Source of the DNA: Athripsodes cinereus
Taxonomy: Eukaryota > Arthropoda > Insecta > Trichoptera > Leptoceridae
Length of the DNA stretch: 64,000 nucleotides
Assembly: GCA_947579605.1 (NCBI GenBank)
Contig: OX388314.1
Location: 8,122,001 to 8,186,000 of the forward strand
Direction: 5' to 3'
This document shows, one piece after another, positions 48,598-60,100 of this stretch. The translations under genes and the position numbers were made by a program. Every line of letters begins with the position of its first letter. The stretch's first letter is position 1. The notes below the pieces were generated by a model. The model did no database searches. It saw only the letters and a program-made list of their open reading frames with translations, and was not told where the DNA came from.

Positions 48598-48840
48598 TCT
48601 ATCTATCTATACCCTCATGCCGTATCCCAAGAGGGATAGGCTGAGAGAATGGAATGCCAAATCCTCCCCTACATACTTCTTTCGCTTCCTCCACATTCAT
48701 TCAATTTTTCAAACAAGAACGCCGATTTCTCTTACTCAACACAGTCTTTTTAAGATCCATTAATGATCACAGACGTCATCAGAACCTCTAGAGGCACGTC
48801 CAAACCGTGTTTCATATCATTGCTAAAACAAACATAATAT
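48598..48840 (-). repeat. Dispersed repeat related to the RTE-like 3' ends
   Basis: Low end reads (TATC)n then CCCTCATGCCGTATCCCAAG, the diverged reverse complement of the RTE-like tail. The rest (CTCCACATTCATTCAATTTT and onward) is shared with 19690-19840. Confidence 0.45.
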
Positions 48841-49674
48841 TTTCATAATCGACAAGTCTTCATTGATTTTTAAGATACCTTAATGTTACAGCCCAATCTG
48901 CGTCTTCATAATATTGCACCTTCGAAGTCAACGAAAAAACTAGATTTATTATCAATATAAAATTATTGCACTCTTTTATTGTGTCAGCCTTCAAATTACA
49001 ACATAACATACATAATACTCTCTTTCATCAATCCAAATTTTATATGTAGACCTCAGGTTTTTTCGAGTACGAAGATTTCACACTTCATTTACTTTTCAAT
49101 CAAATTAGCAATGCTCCGACCAAACTGACATGTGAAAGGTGCATTTAACATATTTAATATTCTTTACACATTGTAATACATAATAACAGAACTACTCTTT
49201 CAAACTGAATCATATACATAATGAACAATTACACATGCAAGTTGTCAACAATTGGGACAACATACTGCGTGAAAATATTTAGGTAATACTGAAATGTGTC
49301 GCATACAAATTTGTCTCAGACTATTGCTAGGTGCTACGAGTGTAACACAAATTCGTTGCATAGATCTTTGTAATGCAAATTTTCCTATTTTACCTTTCAT
49401 TGAATTGACATTATATGAATTTACATATAGTTTTGGAATAACGCAAAATTGTATCCAAATTGACTACGAAAATACTGTTTCAAAAGATAAAGGCTTATTA
49501 AAGTCATTAAACTCAAAATAAAATAGATATACAGATTTTTCAATCTATATTATAGTGTTCGGATGGTAAAGGAATAAATTAGTCAGTCACTGAAGTCAGT
49601 GATGAAGTGAAAGGTATCAGAAAAAAAAAACAATAAGATTGTTGCGTAAAGTCATGGTCATAGCCAATATTCGC

Positions 49675-49910
49675 GACCGGTGTGGGGCGGAGGCTAACGC
49701 ACTTGCCTTTGAGTCACGAGGTCCCGGGTTCGATTCCCGGCCAGGGCAAAATGAAGAATGACCTTTTTCAAATTATCCTGGGTCTGGGTGTTACATGTAT
49801 ATGTGTTCAGTGCATTGTATATATATGTGTATCGTGTTAGTACCCATAATACAAGATTCATAACTTAGTTTGGGACTAGGAATTGTCTATACATGTTATG
49901 TTATGTTATG
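49675..49910 (+). mobile_element. SINE-2 copy, tRNA-like head and (TTATG)n tail
   Basis: Head with A-box-like TGGGGCGGAGG and B box GGTTCGATTCC (49727-49737), then body CTGGGTCTGGGTGTTACATG and tail (TTATG)3 at 49893-49910. The tRNA-like part has a good T-arm but is followed by a SINE body, so it is not a tRNA gene. Confidence 0.8.
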
Positions 49911-50352
49911 AATATCAATAAAAAAAAAATTGTTGTTGAAACAATTTATTCTAAAAAGGTATGAGAAATTTTGCGTTTTGAAGTTAATCTATATTATTAA
50001 AACAATTATTTCATGGAATTTCTAACTTAATTTAGAACTTCTGTAATACGCAGTTTTTAAATTTACCAGCAGAGAATAATATTAAAAATTTATAAAACAG
50101 ATAATCCCGATATTCAATCCTCAAAGGATTTGAAAATATAATGAGTCTACAAATCCTCAACATCCAATAAACCACACAAAATTAAGAATTGAAAGACGCA
50201 TTAATTAAAACTTTGCAATATCTCTCCATTGTACCCCCACGTTAAAGTAAAAAATTGAAAAATTCCCTGAAAAAGTTTTGCCTTGAAAATATTTCTGAAG
50301 CTCAATTAAGAGTTTCTGTACGTAAAACAGAGGAAAACAATGCTTGTTATCT

Positions 50353-50416
50353 TTTATAACATTATTCATCTACAAAAGACTCTGAAAGACTTTTTATAGA
50401 TGAATAATGTTATAAA
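50353..50416. repeat. Small foldback
   Basis: Perfect 20-bp arms TTTATAACATTATTCATCTA (50353-50372) and its complement (50397-50416), 24-base loop. Confidence 0.85.
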
Positions 50417-50513
50417 CGGGAATAAACAATATCAAGATTAAATACGTTATGAATTTTTTGACACAATTGGATGTCGGGAACTGGATTTTTAACTTACTAG
50501 AAGTGTAGATGTC

Positions 50514-50814
50514 AAACATATTTTGAACTACTCCAGATTAATCATTCCAATTGATCACACTCCTCCATAGTCAACCTATTTGAATAGGTATTAACTAGGT
50601 AGGTATGTTGTATATGATACACATACATATGTGAACTTCCTTAAGGAGTGCACAACACAGAGCGTCGAAACTCTGTGTTGTGCACTCCTTAAGGAAGTTC
50701 ACATATGTATGTGTATCATATACAACATACCTACCTAGTAAATACCTATTCAAATAAGTTGACTATGGATGAGTGTGATCAATTGGAATATCTGGAGTAG
50801 TCCAAAATATGTTT
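50514..50814. repeat. 300-bp foldback (inverted repeat, 150-bp arms)
   Basis: Left arm 50514-50662, right arm 50671-50814, eight-base spacer, a few mismatches and a small indel. Central stem GAGTGCACAACACAGAG is perfect. Confidence 0.9.
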
Positions 50815-50929
50815 AAAATTAAATACGTAAAACACTCTTCATATTTGTTTTAAATACATACAGGATTACATTACATCTCCCATTCTTTTATTAAATCTTT
50901 CGACTGCAGCTAATTCATTCGGTGTTTCT

Positions 50930-51075
50930 TGAGGACACCGGAAAAAGATAGGTCCTCCACTTCTTTCATTAAATTTTTTCGCGTCTTGCCTATTGGCTCG
51001 GAGATGCGACTTACATGTTTTTTTAGACCACTGACTACCCTTTGTGGCAAATACCATGATTGTATTAATGAATGA
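50930..51075 (+). repeat. REP-A fragment, strongly diverged
   Basis: TAGGTCCTCCACTTCTTTC and GACTACCCTTTGTGGCAAAT then ACCATGATTGTA follow the REP-A order. Confidence 0.45.
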
Positions 51076-51554
51076 CGAGGTACGCTACCCACTCTAAAAA
51101 TACTTATGAGAAAAAAAATACGAAGTCTTTGCTTATCACACGCAGGTATCTCACTCGTCATTTTACTTGTAGGAGATACCATTATGGCATGGATTATCAT
51201 GATGGATTAATCACGAATTTTCTCAAGTTTTCTTCCGGATGAAATATATTACGTACACAAAATGTATATTAATAATATTGAGTGAGTTACATCGATAATA
51301 ACTTTTGTATTTAAGTCACATTGGACAGCAAGCTTGTGTTAATTGTAATACATACAAATCAACTAGAGAATCGATCACAATCGACCACTTTTTATAAATA
51401 TAATGTAAATTAAAGTAATAAGTAGGCACACTGTCAGAGTTACAAACATTAACTATTAACGAGTTAATTGACAAATAAACATATTAATTAATGTCGTTGG
51501 CCGACAGTACTTGACGGAAGTACCTATGTGTTAAATTATTAAAAATTAAATACT

Positions 51555-51655
51555 TATATTAAGTACTTCAACAGTGAGTTTATTGATCGCGAGCCGGCTT
51601 TCATGAGCTTCTTCTATCATCATCAGGCTAACGTAAAAGAACTGGAACTACCACG
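51555..51655 (-). repeat. Second copy of the GCCGGCTC repeat
   Basis: GCGAGCCGGCTTTCATGAGC then TTCTTCTATCATCATCAGGC; reverse of 35440-35580. Confidence 0.5.
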
Positions 51656-51986
51656 CAAAACCCTTATTTTTTCAACCTCCTGAGTTTTGCTGAAAGATAT
51701 TGCCTCCAGGAAATAAGCACGCCTATCTTATGTATGCATTTTTTTTACAACTAAGTTTTTTTTTAATTATTATTTTTCGTGCTGAGGACCTTCATCAGCT
51801 CTCGACACTCTGGAATTAAATGAATTTAAAAAAATAACCTTTTTTTATATAAACACCTTTTATTTTTATTTATCTAGACAATACTGTTTCGTCTCTTTAT
51901 GAAACATTACCAATACTAAACTAAACAAAAACAATATAATAATCAATTAAAGTGGTAGTGGAGAGTGGTAGGAGAGTATGAATTAA

Positions 51987-52634
51987 CCCTTTCAACACTG
52001 CATTTTATTTCTTCAGAAAATGATTAATTTTTACTGGTCTGTACTTTTTATTACAGAAAATGGAATAAAAATATGATTGATAATATGTTAATTTTTTTTA
52101 TCTTAGGAGTTTTCAGATTTTCAGCTGGGATAGCATAGATCCCTGTAGTATGTTATGGTAGGGATATTTTTATCCCAGCAGTTCTTCATTAGATTTCTTC
52201 GTTCCCCTAAAACAAACCATAAATTACTGCTGGGATATAAACGACACCTACGAAAAATACTACTGGGAATTTTTTTTATCCCAACACTTAGAAAATTTAT
52301 TATCATAAACTTTATTGATATTTAATAAAATAACATCAATTTGAACTTACCTCGATAAATTGTATTTTTTTTTTATAATAATTATATTAGTAAAATGAAT
52401 GAAATATTAGGTAAAATGTTTGCGCAATCACACCTCTATCACACTACTATTGACACTGAACAGGCATGAACGTGTTAATACACTACAGTTACTGTACTAC
52501 TAACTTCACAACATAAAGATAATATCATAAATTACTGGAATACGCATATTCCATACATTTTGGGTCAAAAATAACATGGAAATAATTTTTCAAATATGTT
52601 TGGGATATTAAATATCCCTGCAGTGTTGAAAGGG
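51987..52634. mobile_element. piggyBac-type MITE, 648 bp
   Basis: Perfect inverted ends CCCTTTCAACACTGCA inside TTAA on both sides (51983-51986, 52635-52638), the piggyBac target signature. No transposase frame. Interior carries repeated TGGGAT/ATCCCA words. Confidence 0.85.
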
Positions 52635-53071
52635 TTAAGTGGGAATATTCTAAGAATTGGGGAAGCATTAGGTATTGTTATTTTATTGACTAAGTTGTTT
52701 ACACTATTAATATTTTATTTGTAACTCTGGAATTAACTGTGACTTGCTTTAAATTTTCAAAAAAATAACGAGCAAAGGGGTAACGTAGTTAACTTTTTCA
52801 TCATTAACGGATTGACGATTTTAGACTTATGATTAACGGTGTCAAGCTTTGGATACTGCGTATATGTTAATGGCAATATTTACGATTTCCGTATTCGTAC
52901 CTACTAACGAAGTATTCTAATCTACTATACAATGTACCTGATCTAAGTAAATCTAAGCAGCATTCATCGTAATATTAATAGGTTATTAATTATCAAACAG
53001 AGCACACACACACTAATGTCATTCATATAACATTGCGTAATCATTTTGATTGAATAATAATACTAATGTAA

Positions 53072-56000
53072 CCTTTTCCCGATACCCTTCATTCCCTCTT
53101 CTCTCCAACAGGGGCTGTAAATTCACTTGATTCATCCTGTGGTGGAACTTATGATCTTCACTCTGTATTGAGTCAGTCTTTCAATAACCTTTCTTCAAAG
53201 CATCTCGGAGTGTGTCATATCAATGCTCAGAGCGTGGCTCGTCATCATCATGAGATAATTTCTTCTTTTAGTGATGTTGACATTCACGCTCTGCTTATCT
53301 CGGAATCATGGCTGAAGCCAACTCTACCTTCCTCGCTCTTTCTGTTGCCTGGATTTTCTTTGATACGCAATGACAGAGTTGAGCGTCGTGGTGGAGGAGT
53401 TTGTGTATATCTCAGAGAAAATTTACCATATAAAATGGTCTGTCAATCCTCGCCTAGTGTACATGGTGCCCTTGAGTATCTTTTCATTGAGGTCACATTT
53501 TTGCACTCGGTGGTTGTTCTTGGAGTTGTTTACGCTCCTCCATGTTCCGATTATTTCAATGAGTTTGAACGGATTCTTGAGGATATCTCATCTAGCTACA
53601 CAAACGTGATAATTATGGGAGATTTTAATACTTGTCTGATGAAGCATGATAGTCGGGCAACTAGACTCAATCAATTGGTTTCAACATGCAATCTCAGGAT
53701 TTTGCCTCTTCAGCCAACTCACATATTGAATAATTCCAAATCACTTATCGATCACATTATTGTCTCACAAGAAAGAATGGTCAAACATCATGGCCAATTG
53801 TCGGCTCCTGGTTTTTCACATCATGACCTAATATTTTTGCATTATTCCATGAAAACACCAAGACCCAAGCCCAAAATTGTGTTGATGAGAAGTCTTCGCT
53901 GTGTTGATAATGAGGCTCTAGTCTATGATGCGGAAAGACTGAACTGGTCTGATATTGGACAGGCTCCCACTGTCGATGAGAAGGTTAATTTGCTGAATGA
54001 TAAAATTATAAGCCTGCTCAACAAACATGCGCCTCTCAAGCGTATTAGAATTAAAAACCGTCCTGTTATGTGGTTTACCGATGATATCCGGAGACTCATG
54101 GCACGCAGAGACAGAGCTCATGTCAAGCACAGACTTTCTCCAAATGAGGAGAATTGGAATAACTATAAATCTCTTCGAAATAGCTGCTCCAAAGTCTGTA
54201 GAAAGGCTAGAATTGCTCACACTCTTCAGTCATTTTCAAATCTGTCACAAGCACAAATATGGAGGAGACTCGACTCGCTAGGTATGTCGAATAATACAAA
54301 TTCTTATAGCGCCATAAACCTAAACCCAGATACTTTCAATGCACACTTTGCCTCACCCCCTTTCACGCTCGATACTGCCGTGCGGACTGCAACTCTACAT
54401 GAGATGCACGCTTCTGGTCCCGCTAACGTACCATCTTTTGAATTCTCTCTGGTAGCGGAGGGCGATGTTGAGCGAGTGATTGGCTCAATCAAGTCCAAAA
54501 CAACTGGATGTGATGAAATACCTATTGCTTTCGTTGAACGTTTTCTGAATTTGGTGATACCGCAGCTAACTCACATAATAAATTTTTCATTATCTAATAA
54601 TATTTTCCCGACGGTGTGGAAGAGGGCCTGTGTGGTTCCCATACCGAAGAAAGCTCAGCCTGCCGATCCTTCGGACTACCGTCCAATTTCTGTGCTCCCA
54701 TTTTTCTCCAAGGTATTGGAAAAGATAGCATATTTGCAGCTTAAAAATCACCTCAGTGAAAATAATATCCTAAATGTTTTCCAATCTGGCTTCCGAGAAG
54801 GACATAGCACGACATCTGCCTTAATAAAAATCACTGAGGATGTTAGGTGGGCTATGGAAGATCAACAAGTCACACAACTTACATTGCTAGACTTCAGCAG
54901 TGCTTTCAACTCGGTTGACACGGATCTTTTAATAGCTTCTCTTAAAAACATTAATGTTTCCCAGTCTTGTGTGGATTGGTTTGCTTCGTACTTGAAGGAT
55001 CGGCGGCAGTGTGTCCGGTTGTGTCGTGGTGTTGAATCGGGGTGGGTGACTCTGACGGCGGGAGTTCCTCAAGGAGGAATACTTTCTCCGTTACTCTTTT
55101 CCCTGTTTATAAATCCAATTGTGAAACAGTTGCCTTGTCGCTACCATCTATATGCGGACGATTTGCAAATTTATACACATGCTAAACTTCACAATATCTC
55201 CTCTGCCATCTATTCTACCAATGAGTGCTTGCAACAGATCTCAAACTGGGCTAGTGCTCATGGATTACTCCTCAATGCCTCAAAAACCCAGACAATATTC
55301 ATTGGTAGCCTTCACTCTATATCCAGGTTGAAAAATATGAATTTGCCTCCCACTACTATGAATTCAGTAGCAATACCCTCTTCGGCGACAGTAAAGAATT
55401 TGGGCATAATCATGGACCAGAGACTCTCTTGGCAGCATCAATTTAACACTCTAAAGAAAAAGTTTTTTTACAAGTTCCACACTCTTAAGATGCTGCAAAA
55501 ATTCTTGCCCACTAAAGTAAAAATTTTATTGGTCCAATCCTTGCTGTTGCCCATTATCGACTATGCTGATATCGTGTATGTGGACATGAATCAGGATCTA
55601 ATCGACAAACTTGATCGACTTCAGAATGTTGGCATAAGGTTTATTTTTAATTTAAAAAAAACTGACCACATTTCTGAATATCGTAATATCCTGAAATGGC
55701 TTACTGTACGACAAAGACGTGAGCTCCATCTACTCACATTTGTCCACAATGCTCTGTACGCAGGATCAACCCCGTACTATATTAAGGAGGCTTTTGAATA
55801 CTTGGCGAGTCACGGTTTACCTCTGAGGTCGAATAACCAGCGCATCCTGTCAATCCCGGCTCATGGTACAACTTTCATCTCAAAATCTTTTGCAGTTCAG
55901 GGTGCTCGTTGCTGGAATAATCTCCCTTCAAAATTTAGGCTGACTCAAAGTCTGACGTCTTTCAAGCGAGCCGTTAAGGACAAAATGATTTCAACAAACA

Positions 56001-56318
56001 CAAACACAGCCTCTGAAACCTGAAACCCATCACTCCTACCCCCCCCCCCTTTTCCCCCCTTTTCCTTTCCCTTTATGCATATATGTTTGTTTTTTTCTTT
56101 TTTCAGTCTCCCTTTTTATATATATGTGTGTATGTTTTTTATTTTCATCATATGTTTGTTTATTTTTTAAGTTAATACTTTTGGGTTAGTTGGAAGAGAT
56201 CGCGCCTTTGCGATAAACTCGCCCTCTGTATATTGATTGTATTTAATTTGAATGTATACCTTTTATGTAATTGTTTTTTATCAATGTACAGTAAAGAATG
56301 AATAAATAAATAAATAAG
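53072..56318 (+). mobile_element. LINE-1 of this window: 5'-truncated non-LTR retrotransposon with intact ORF2
   Basis: Open frame from 53072 through an ORF2 to 56023, a 3' UTR with C-rich tract (56040-56075), a stem-loop at 56199-56214 and an (AATA)n tail ending near 56318. No ORF1 and no in-frame ATG upstream, so the copy is truncated at or just before the ORF2 start. Near-identical 3' UTR copies at 18456-18589 and 20138-20282 indicate recent mobility of the family. Endonuclease-plus-RT architecture of the CR1/Jockey group; the exact clade is not resolved by eye. Confidence 0.9.
53168..56023 (+). CDS. ORF2: APE-type endonuclease and reverse transcriptase
   Basis: 951 residues without a stop. 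Endonuclease landmarks: CHINAQS (Asn19), SESW (Glu46), GDFN (151-154) and SHHDL where SDH is usual. Reverse transcriptase: DYRPISVLP, SGFREGHST, LLDFSSAFNSVD, AGVPQGGILSPLLF and the catalytic YADD at 662-665. The C-terminus carries the WNNLPSKFR-type motif of CR1/Jockey-group elements. The first codon here is TTG and the frame is open further back to 53072, so the true start is lost. It copies element RNA by target-primed reverse transcription. Antisense to the RNF144 gene if that gene spans this region. Confidence 0.9.
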   Translation: MSQSFNNLSSKHLGVCHINAQSVARHHHEIISSFSDVDIHALLISESWLKPTLPSSLFLLPGFSLIRNDRVERRGGGVCVYLRENLPYKMVCQSSPSVHGALEYLFIEVTFLHSVVVLGVVYAPPCSDYFNEFERILEDISSSYTNVIIMGDFNTCLMKHDSRATRLNQLVSTCNLRILPLQPTHILNNSKSLIDHIIVSQERMVKHHGQLSAPGFSHHDLIFLHYSMKTPRPKPKIVLMRSLRCVDNEALVYDAERLNWSDIGQAPTVDEKVNLLNDKIISLLNKHAPLKRIRIKNRPVMWFTDDIRRLMARRDRAHVKHRLSPNEENWNNYKSLRNSCSKVCRKARIAHTLQSFSNLSQAQIWRRLDSLGMSNNTNSYSAINLNPDTFNAHFASPPFTLDTAVRTATLHEMHASGPANVPSFEFSLVAEGDVERVIGSIKSKTTGCDEIPIAFVERFLNLVIPQLTHIINFSLSNNIFPTVWKRACVVPIPKKAQPADPSDYRPISVLPFFSKVLEKIAYLQLKNHLSENNILNVFQSGFREGHSTTSALIKITEDVRWAMEDQQVTQLTLLDFSSAFNSVDTDLLIASLKNINVSQSCVDWFASYLKDRRQCVRLCRGVESGWVTLTAGVPQGGILSPLLFSLFINPIVKQLPCRYHLYADDLQIYTHAKLHNISSAIYSTNECLQQISNWASAHGLLLNASKTQTIFIGSLHSISRLKNMNLPPTTMNSVAIPSSATVKNLGIIMDQRLSWQHQFNTLKKKFFYKFHTLKMLQKFLPTKVKILLVQSLLLPIIDYADIVYVDMNQDLIDKLDRLQNVGIRFIFNLKKTDHISEYRNILKWLTVRQRRELHLLTFVHNALYAGSTPYYIKEAFEYLASHGLPLRSNNQRILSIPAHGTTFISKSFAVQGARCWNNLPSKFRLTQSLTSFKRAVKDKMISTNTNTASET

Positions 56319-56559
56319 TAATGGTTTAGTATCACTTTGTGAATACGATCCATTATGCCGCACGTCGATTCATTAATTAATGATTTCTGTATTATTTTAG
56401 TTTAATTATAATATTTAATGATTTAATTACGTCAATCATACTAAAACAACGGAAGTTAAACAGTTGATGTATATTATTGGTTTTGGAAAATTTTGTAGCG
56501 TCGCGGCGGAGAAAATGGTACAAAAACGTTCAAATATTGAAGTATACCAGAATCTCAAA

Positions 56560-57064
56560 TATCATCCTAAATGGACTACCCTAGGGAACGTACACTAGGA
56601 AGACATCCAAAACGATGGAAGGACAACTGGACCTGCACATCGTAAGAGGAATTTCCTGAAAAATTGCCAGTCCTAATAAAATATGAAATATATAAGAAAA
56701 AATAGTGATATACGAAAGAAATGTGGAATGAAAGTTGGTGTAATAACAAGGATGAATGTAAATAAGTTAAGATGGTTTGGGCACGTGGAAAGAATGAATG
56801 AGGACAGAATGACTAAGAAGATATATTTGGCTGAGAGGAATGGTGCTCGGAGACGTGGACGTCCGAGGATTAAATGGCAAGATCATTTAAATCAAATCCT
56901 ACAGGACGGTCACGTGTTGAGCACATTGAACAGGAGAGCATGCATGAGGAATTGTATGACAGTGACGGAAGCGAAAGATGTATGCAAGGATAGAAGGAAG
57001 TGGCGCTCGATCCTTTCTGCCTACCCCGCGAGGGAAGCGGCGTGATGGTATGTATGTATGTATG
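56560..57064 (+). mobile_element. RTE-like LINE 3' fragment with (TATG)n tail
   Basis: Frame 56683-57045 encodes the C-terminal tail of a lepidopteran-type LINE: LRWFGHVERMNEDRMTKKIY, RRRGRPRIKWQDHL, NRRACMRNCM, AKDVCKDRRKWRSILSAYP. It ends with GTGATGG followed by (TATG)n at 57050-57064. No reverse transcriptase core remains. It lies between LINE-1 and LINE-2 in the same orientation. Confidence 0.75.
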
Positions 57065-57134
57065 TAAGAAAAAATACGTTATCAAGTAGGTATTAATATT
57101 GAGATAAATGTCACTCTAAGATCAATCTAACAAC

Positions 57135-60100
57135 AATCTAACGCCAATCCACGCCCTCTTTCGGGTACGATGTTATTCTACTGACGGAAACCTGGCTGGA
57201 TTCTTGCATTGGTTCTTCCGAATTGGGATTAACTGATTATAATGTTTATAGAATGGATCGTAACCAATGTACGAGCAGCAAATTGAGGGGTGGAGGGGTC
57301 TTGATCGCTATCACTAAATCCCTACAGAGTAAAAAAATACCTATCAAGTCAAATAATATTGAACATATTTTTGTATCAGTCAAACTTGCACACGAAACAT
57401 TTATATTTGGGTGTACTTACATACCACCTAATTCAGATATTACACTATACAAAAGCTATCACAGTGAAGTTGAATTTGTAAGATGTAAGCACAAAGGAGA
57501 CAAACTTGTATTGGTAGGTGATTTCAACTTACCTGACTGTAGATGGGAAACCGTGGAAGGACTGGGTGAAGATCAATCTTATATAAATTTGCAAGTAGTT
57601 AATAATCTTAATAACGAAAAAGCTGCAGAGTTAGTAGACATGGCAAATTTTTATGGTCTTCAACAAATAAATAACACTACTAACAATCAAGACAGAACTT
57701 TGGATCTAGTGTTTTCTTCTGATCCCGATAATACATCAGTGTGCAAATCCTCTTCAGTGTTGCTTCCGATAGATATCTTCCATCCCCCCCTCGATATTGT
57801 TGTTACGTCCCAATTGTATACTTTGAGACCAGAACCAACTGTTAAACTAAATTTCCATGGAGCCGATTATCTAGCTGTTAACAATTTCTTAAGGAGCATG
57901 GATTTTTCGTTTTTACAAGGGGATAACGATTTGAATAGCGTGGTCGATCAGTATTATGTCAATTTAAATACATGTATTGAGGAAAGTATCCCTAAGAAAA
58001 GTATTAAATACTCTAATTATCCCAAATGGTTCACTGCTGAACTAAAACATCTAGTTCTGAGAAAGAAATTGGCACATAGGAAATATAAGGAAACCTCCAC
58101 TGTTAGCGACTATAACTGCTTTTCTAAATTGCGAAGTGAATGCTCTTCTTTATCTAAGAAATGTTATACACAGCACATGGCATCCGTGGAGAATGGTTTA
58201 CCTAAGGATTCTCAAGGTCTTTGGAGGTTTGTAAATTCAATGAGGGAAGATCGAGTCGAGATACCTACTAACCTTACATACAACAATCATCATTCAAAAT
58301 CACTTCAGGAGGCGGTGGATATATTCGCTTTGTTCTTCCAAAGTGTTTATGACTTGCCGGTCTCACACACCGACTTCGATTTTTCCTCCGATACGACCAT
58401 TGATTTGCCCAACATCACAATTTCCACTGACGAGGTCAAAAGTGCGATACTTGAATTGGATGGCTCTAAAACAGCTGGTCCGGACGGCATTCCGAATGTT
58501 TTTATAAAGGGTTGTGCTGATATTTTGGCGGATCATTTTCAAAAACTATTTAATTTATCTTTGAAATCAGGAACTTTCCCAAGTCTTTGGAAAATAGGTT
58601 TTGTTTGTCCAATATTTAAAAAGGGTGAAAAAAACCTGGTCACTAATTACAGACCAATATGTATTCTATCCGCCATTCCTAAGCTTCTCGAATCTATCAT
58701 AGTAAAAAAGGTTAGCCAGAGCATCAACAATATTATCACTACTTCACAGCATGGCTTTGTTCCTAATAAATCAACTCTTACTAACTTACTTATATATCAT
58801 AATCATATAGTGAATGCCATTTCTGAGAGAGGTCAAGTCGACTCCATATACACTGACTTTTCCAAAGCCTTTGACAAAGTGTCACACGACCTGCTACTAC
58901 GAAAGTTAAGTGGGTATGGGGTCGGCGGTGTTATTCATCGTTGGTTGGAGAGTTATCTTAAAGATAGAGTTCTGAAAGTTAAGATCGGAAACTGTACCTC
59001 AAAGCCAATTTTTGCATATAGTGGGGTGCCGCAAGGATCGCACTTAGGACCAATATTGTTTAATATATTTGTAAACGACATAGTAAAGATTTTCGGAGAT
59101 ATAGAAGTTTTGCTGTTTGCGGACGATCTGAAGCTATATAAAACTATCAACAACTACAACGACTGCCTCACTTTGCAAAATAACTTAAATCATCTCAACA
59201 ACTGGTGCAAAAAAAACAGTCTTAATCTTAATATAGCAAAATGTCAGGTCGTACGATTTTTTAAAACTAAATCTCATCTTACGTTTAATTATTCCATTGA
59301 TAATGTTGAACTTGAATCTGTATCAGACATAAGAGACCTTGGAATAAAGTTCTCCGAGAATCTTACTTTTAACTCACACATAGAGGAAACTGTCGGCAGG
59401 GCGATGAGAGTCCTGGGTTTTGTATTTAGGTTAACGGTTGATTTGAGGTTGATTCAGTCTTATAGATTGCTGTTTGTATCCCTTGTAAGGCCATTGTTGG
59501 AATACAACTCGGTCCTATGGTCTCCCAACTACGCAGTTCATATCAATAGTATTGAAAGGGTGCAGAGGAAGTTTTTGAGGTTGATAAACTTCAAGAAAGG
59601 AATACCGATTGAAGACATTAATTATCCTGCCCTCATGGATGAATTTAAACTACTTAGCCTACAACACCGCAGAGAGATTAGCGATCTTTGTCTTCTCCAC
59701 AAATTAATAAATGGAGCAATAAACTCCCCGGATCTTCTAGCACTCATTCAATTCAACGTCCCAACCAGGTGCACTAGACAGTCTGTGTTGTTTCGCGAAC
59801 AGAATGCTAAAAACAACTATTTATTTCATTCACCAATGATTCGCATCCACAGACTAGGTAACCTGGTGAGTAACTTTACTGACATCGTTGCCGACAGTTT
59901 TCGCAAATTTAAATCTGACGTAATGAATTATTATTTTTCTCAAATGTAAACTGACATTGGGCTCTTTGGTTCGTTGGATAGAATGATACATGCCTCATTT
60001 TATTGGAAGACGTTCCATCTCTATTTTTTTTTTTACTATTTAACATGCAAAAATTGAATTAAAATTGTGTTTTTCCTGTACATTTGATCATGTGTTCATC

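Larger units (their letters stand above)
40600..49674. other. Presumed RNF144 intron or upstream DNA, middle part
   Basis: Between listed repeats I see no gene: 40600-41302, 41479-42097, 42662-43673, 43950-44814, 44981-45972, 46097-47879, 48841-49674. Short open frames here have no recognisable protein character. Confidence 0.5.

Noticed and set aside
49675..49750. Possible tRNA gene
   Set aside because: Good B box and T-arm, but the sequence continues into a SINE-2 body repeated elsewhere with a (TTATG)n tail; acceptor stem pairing is poor.
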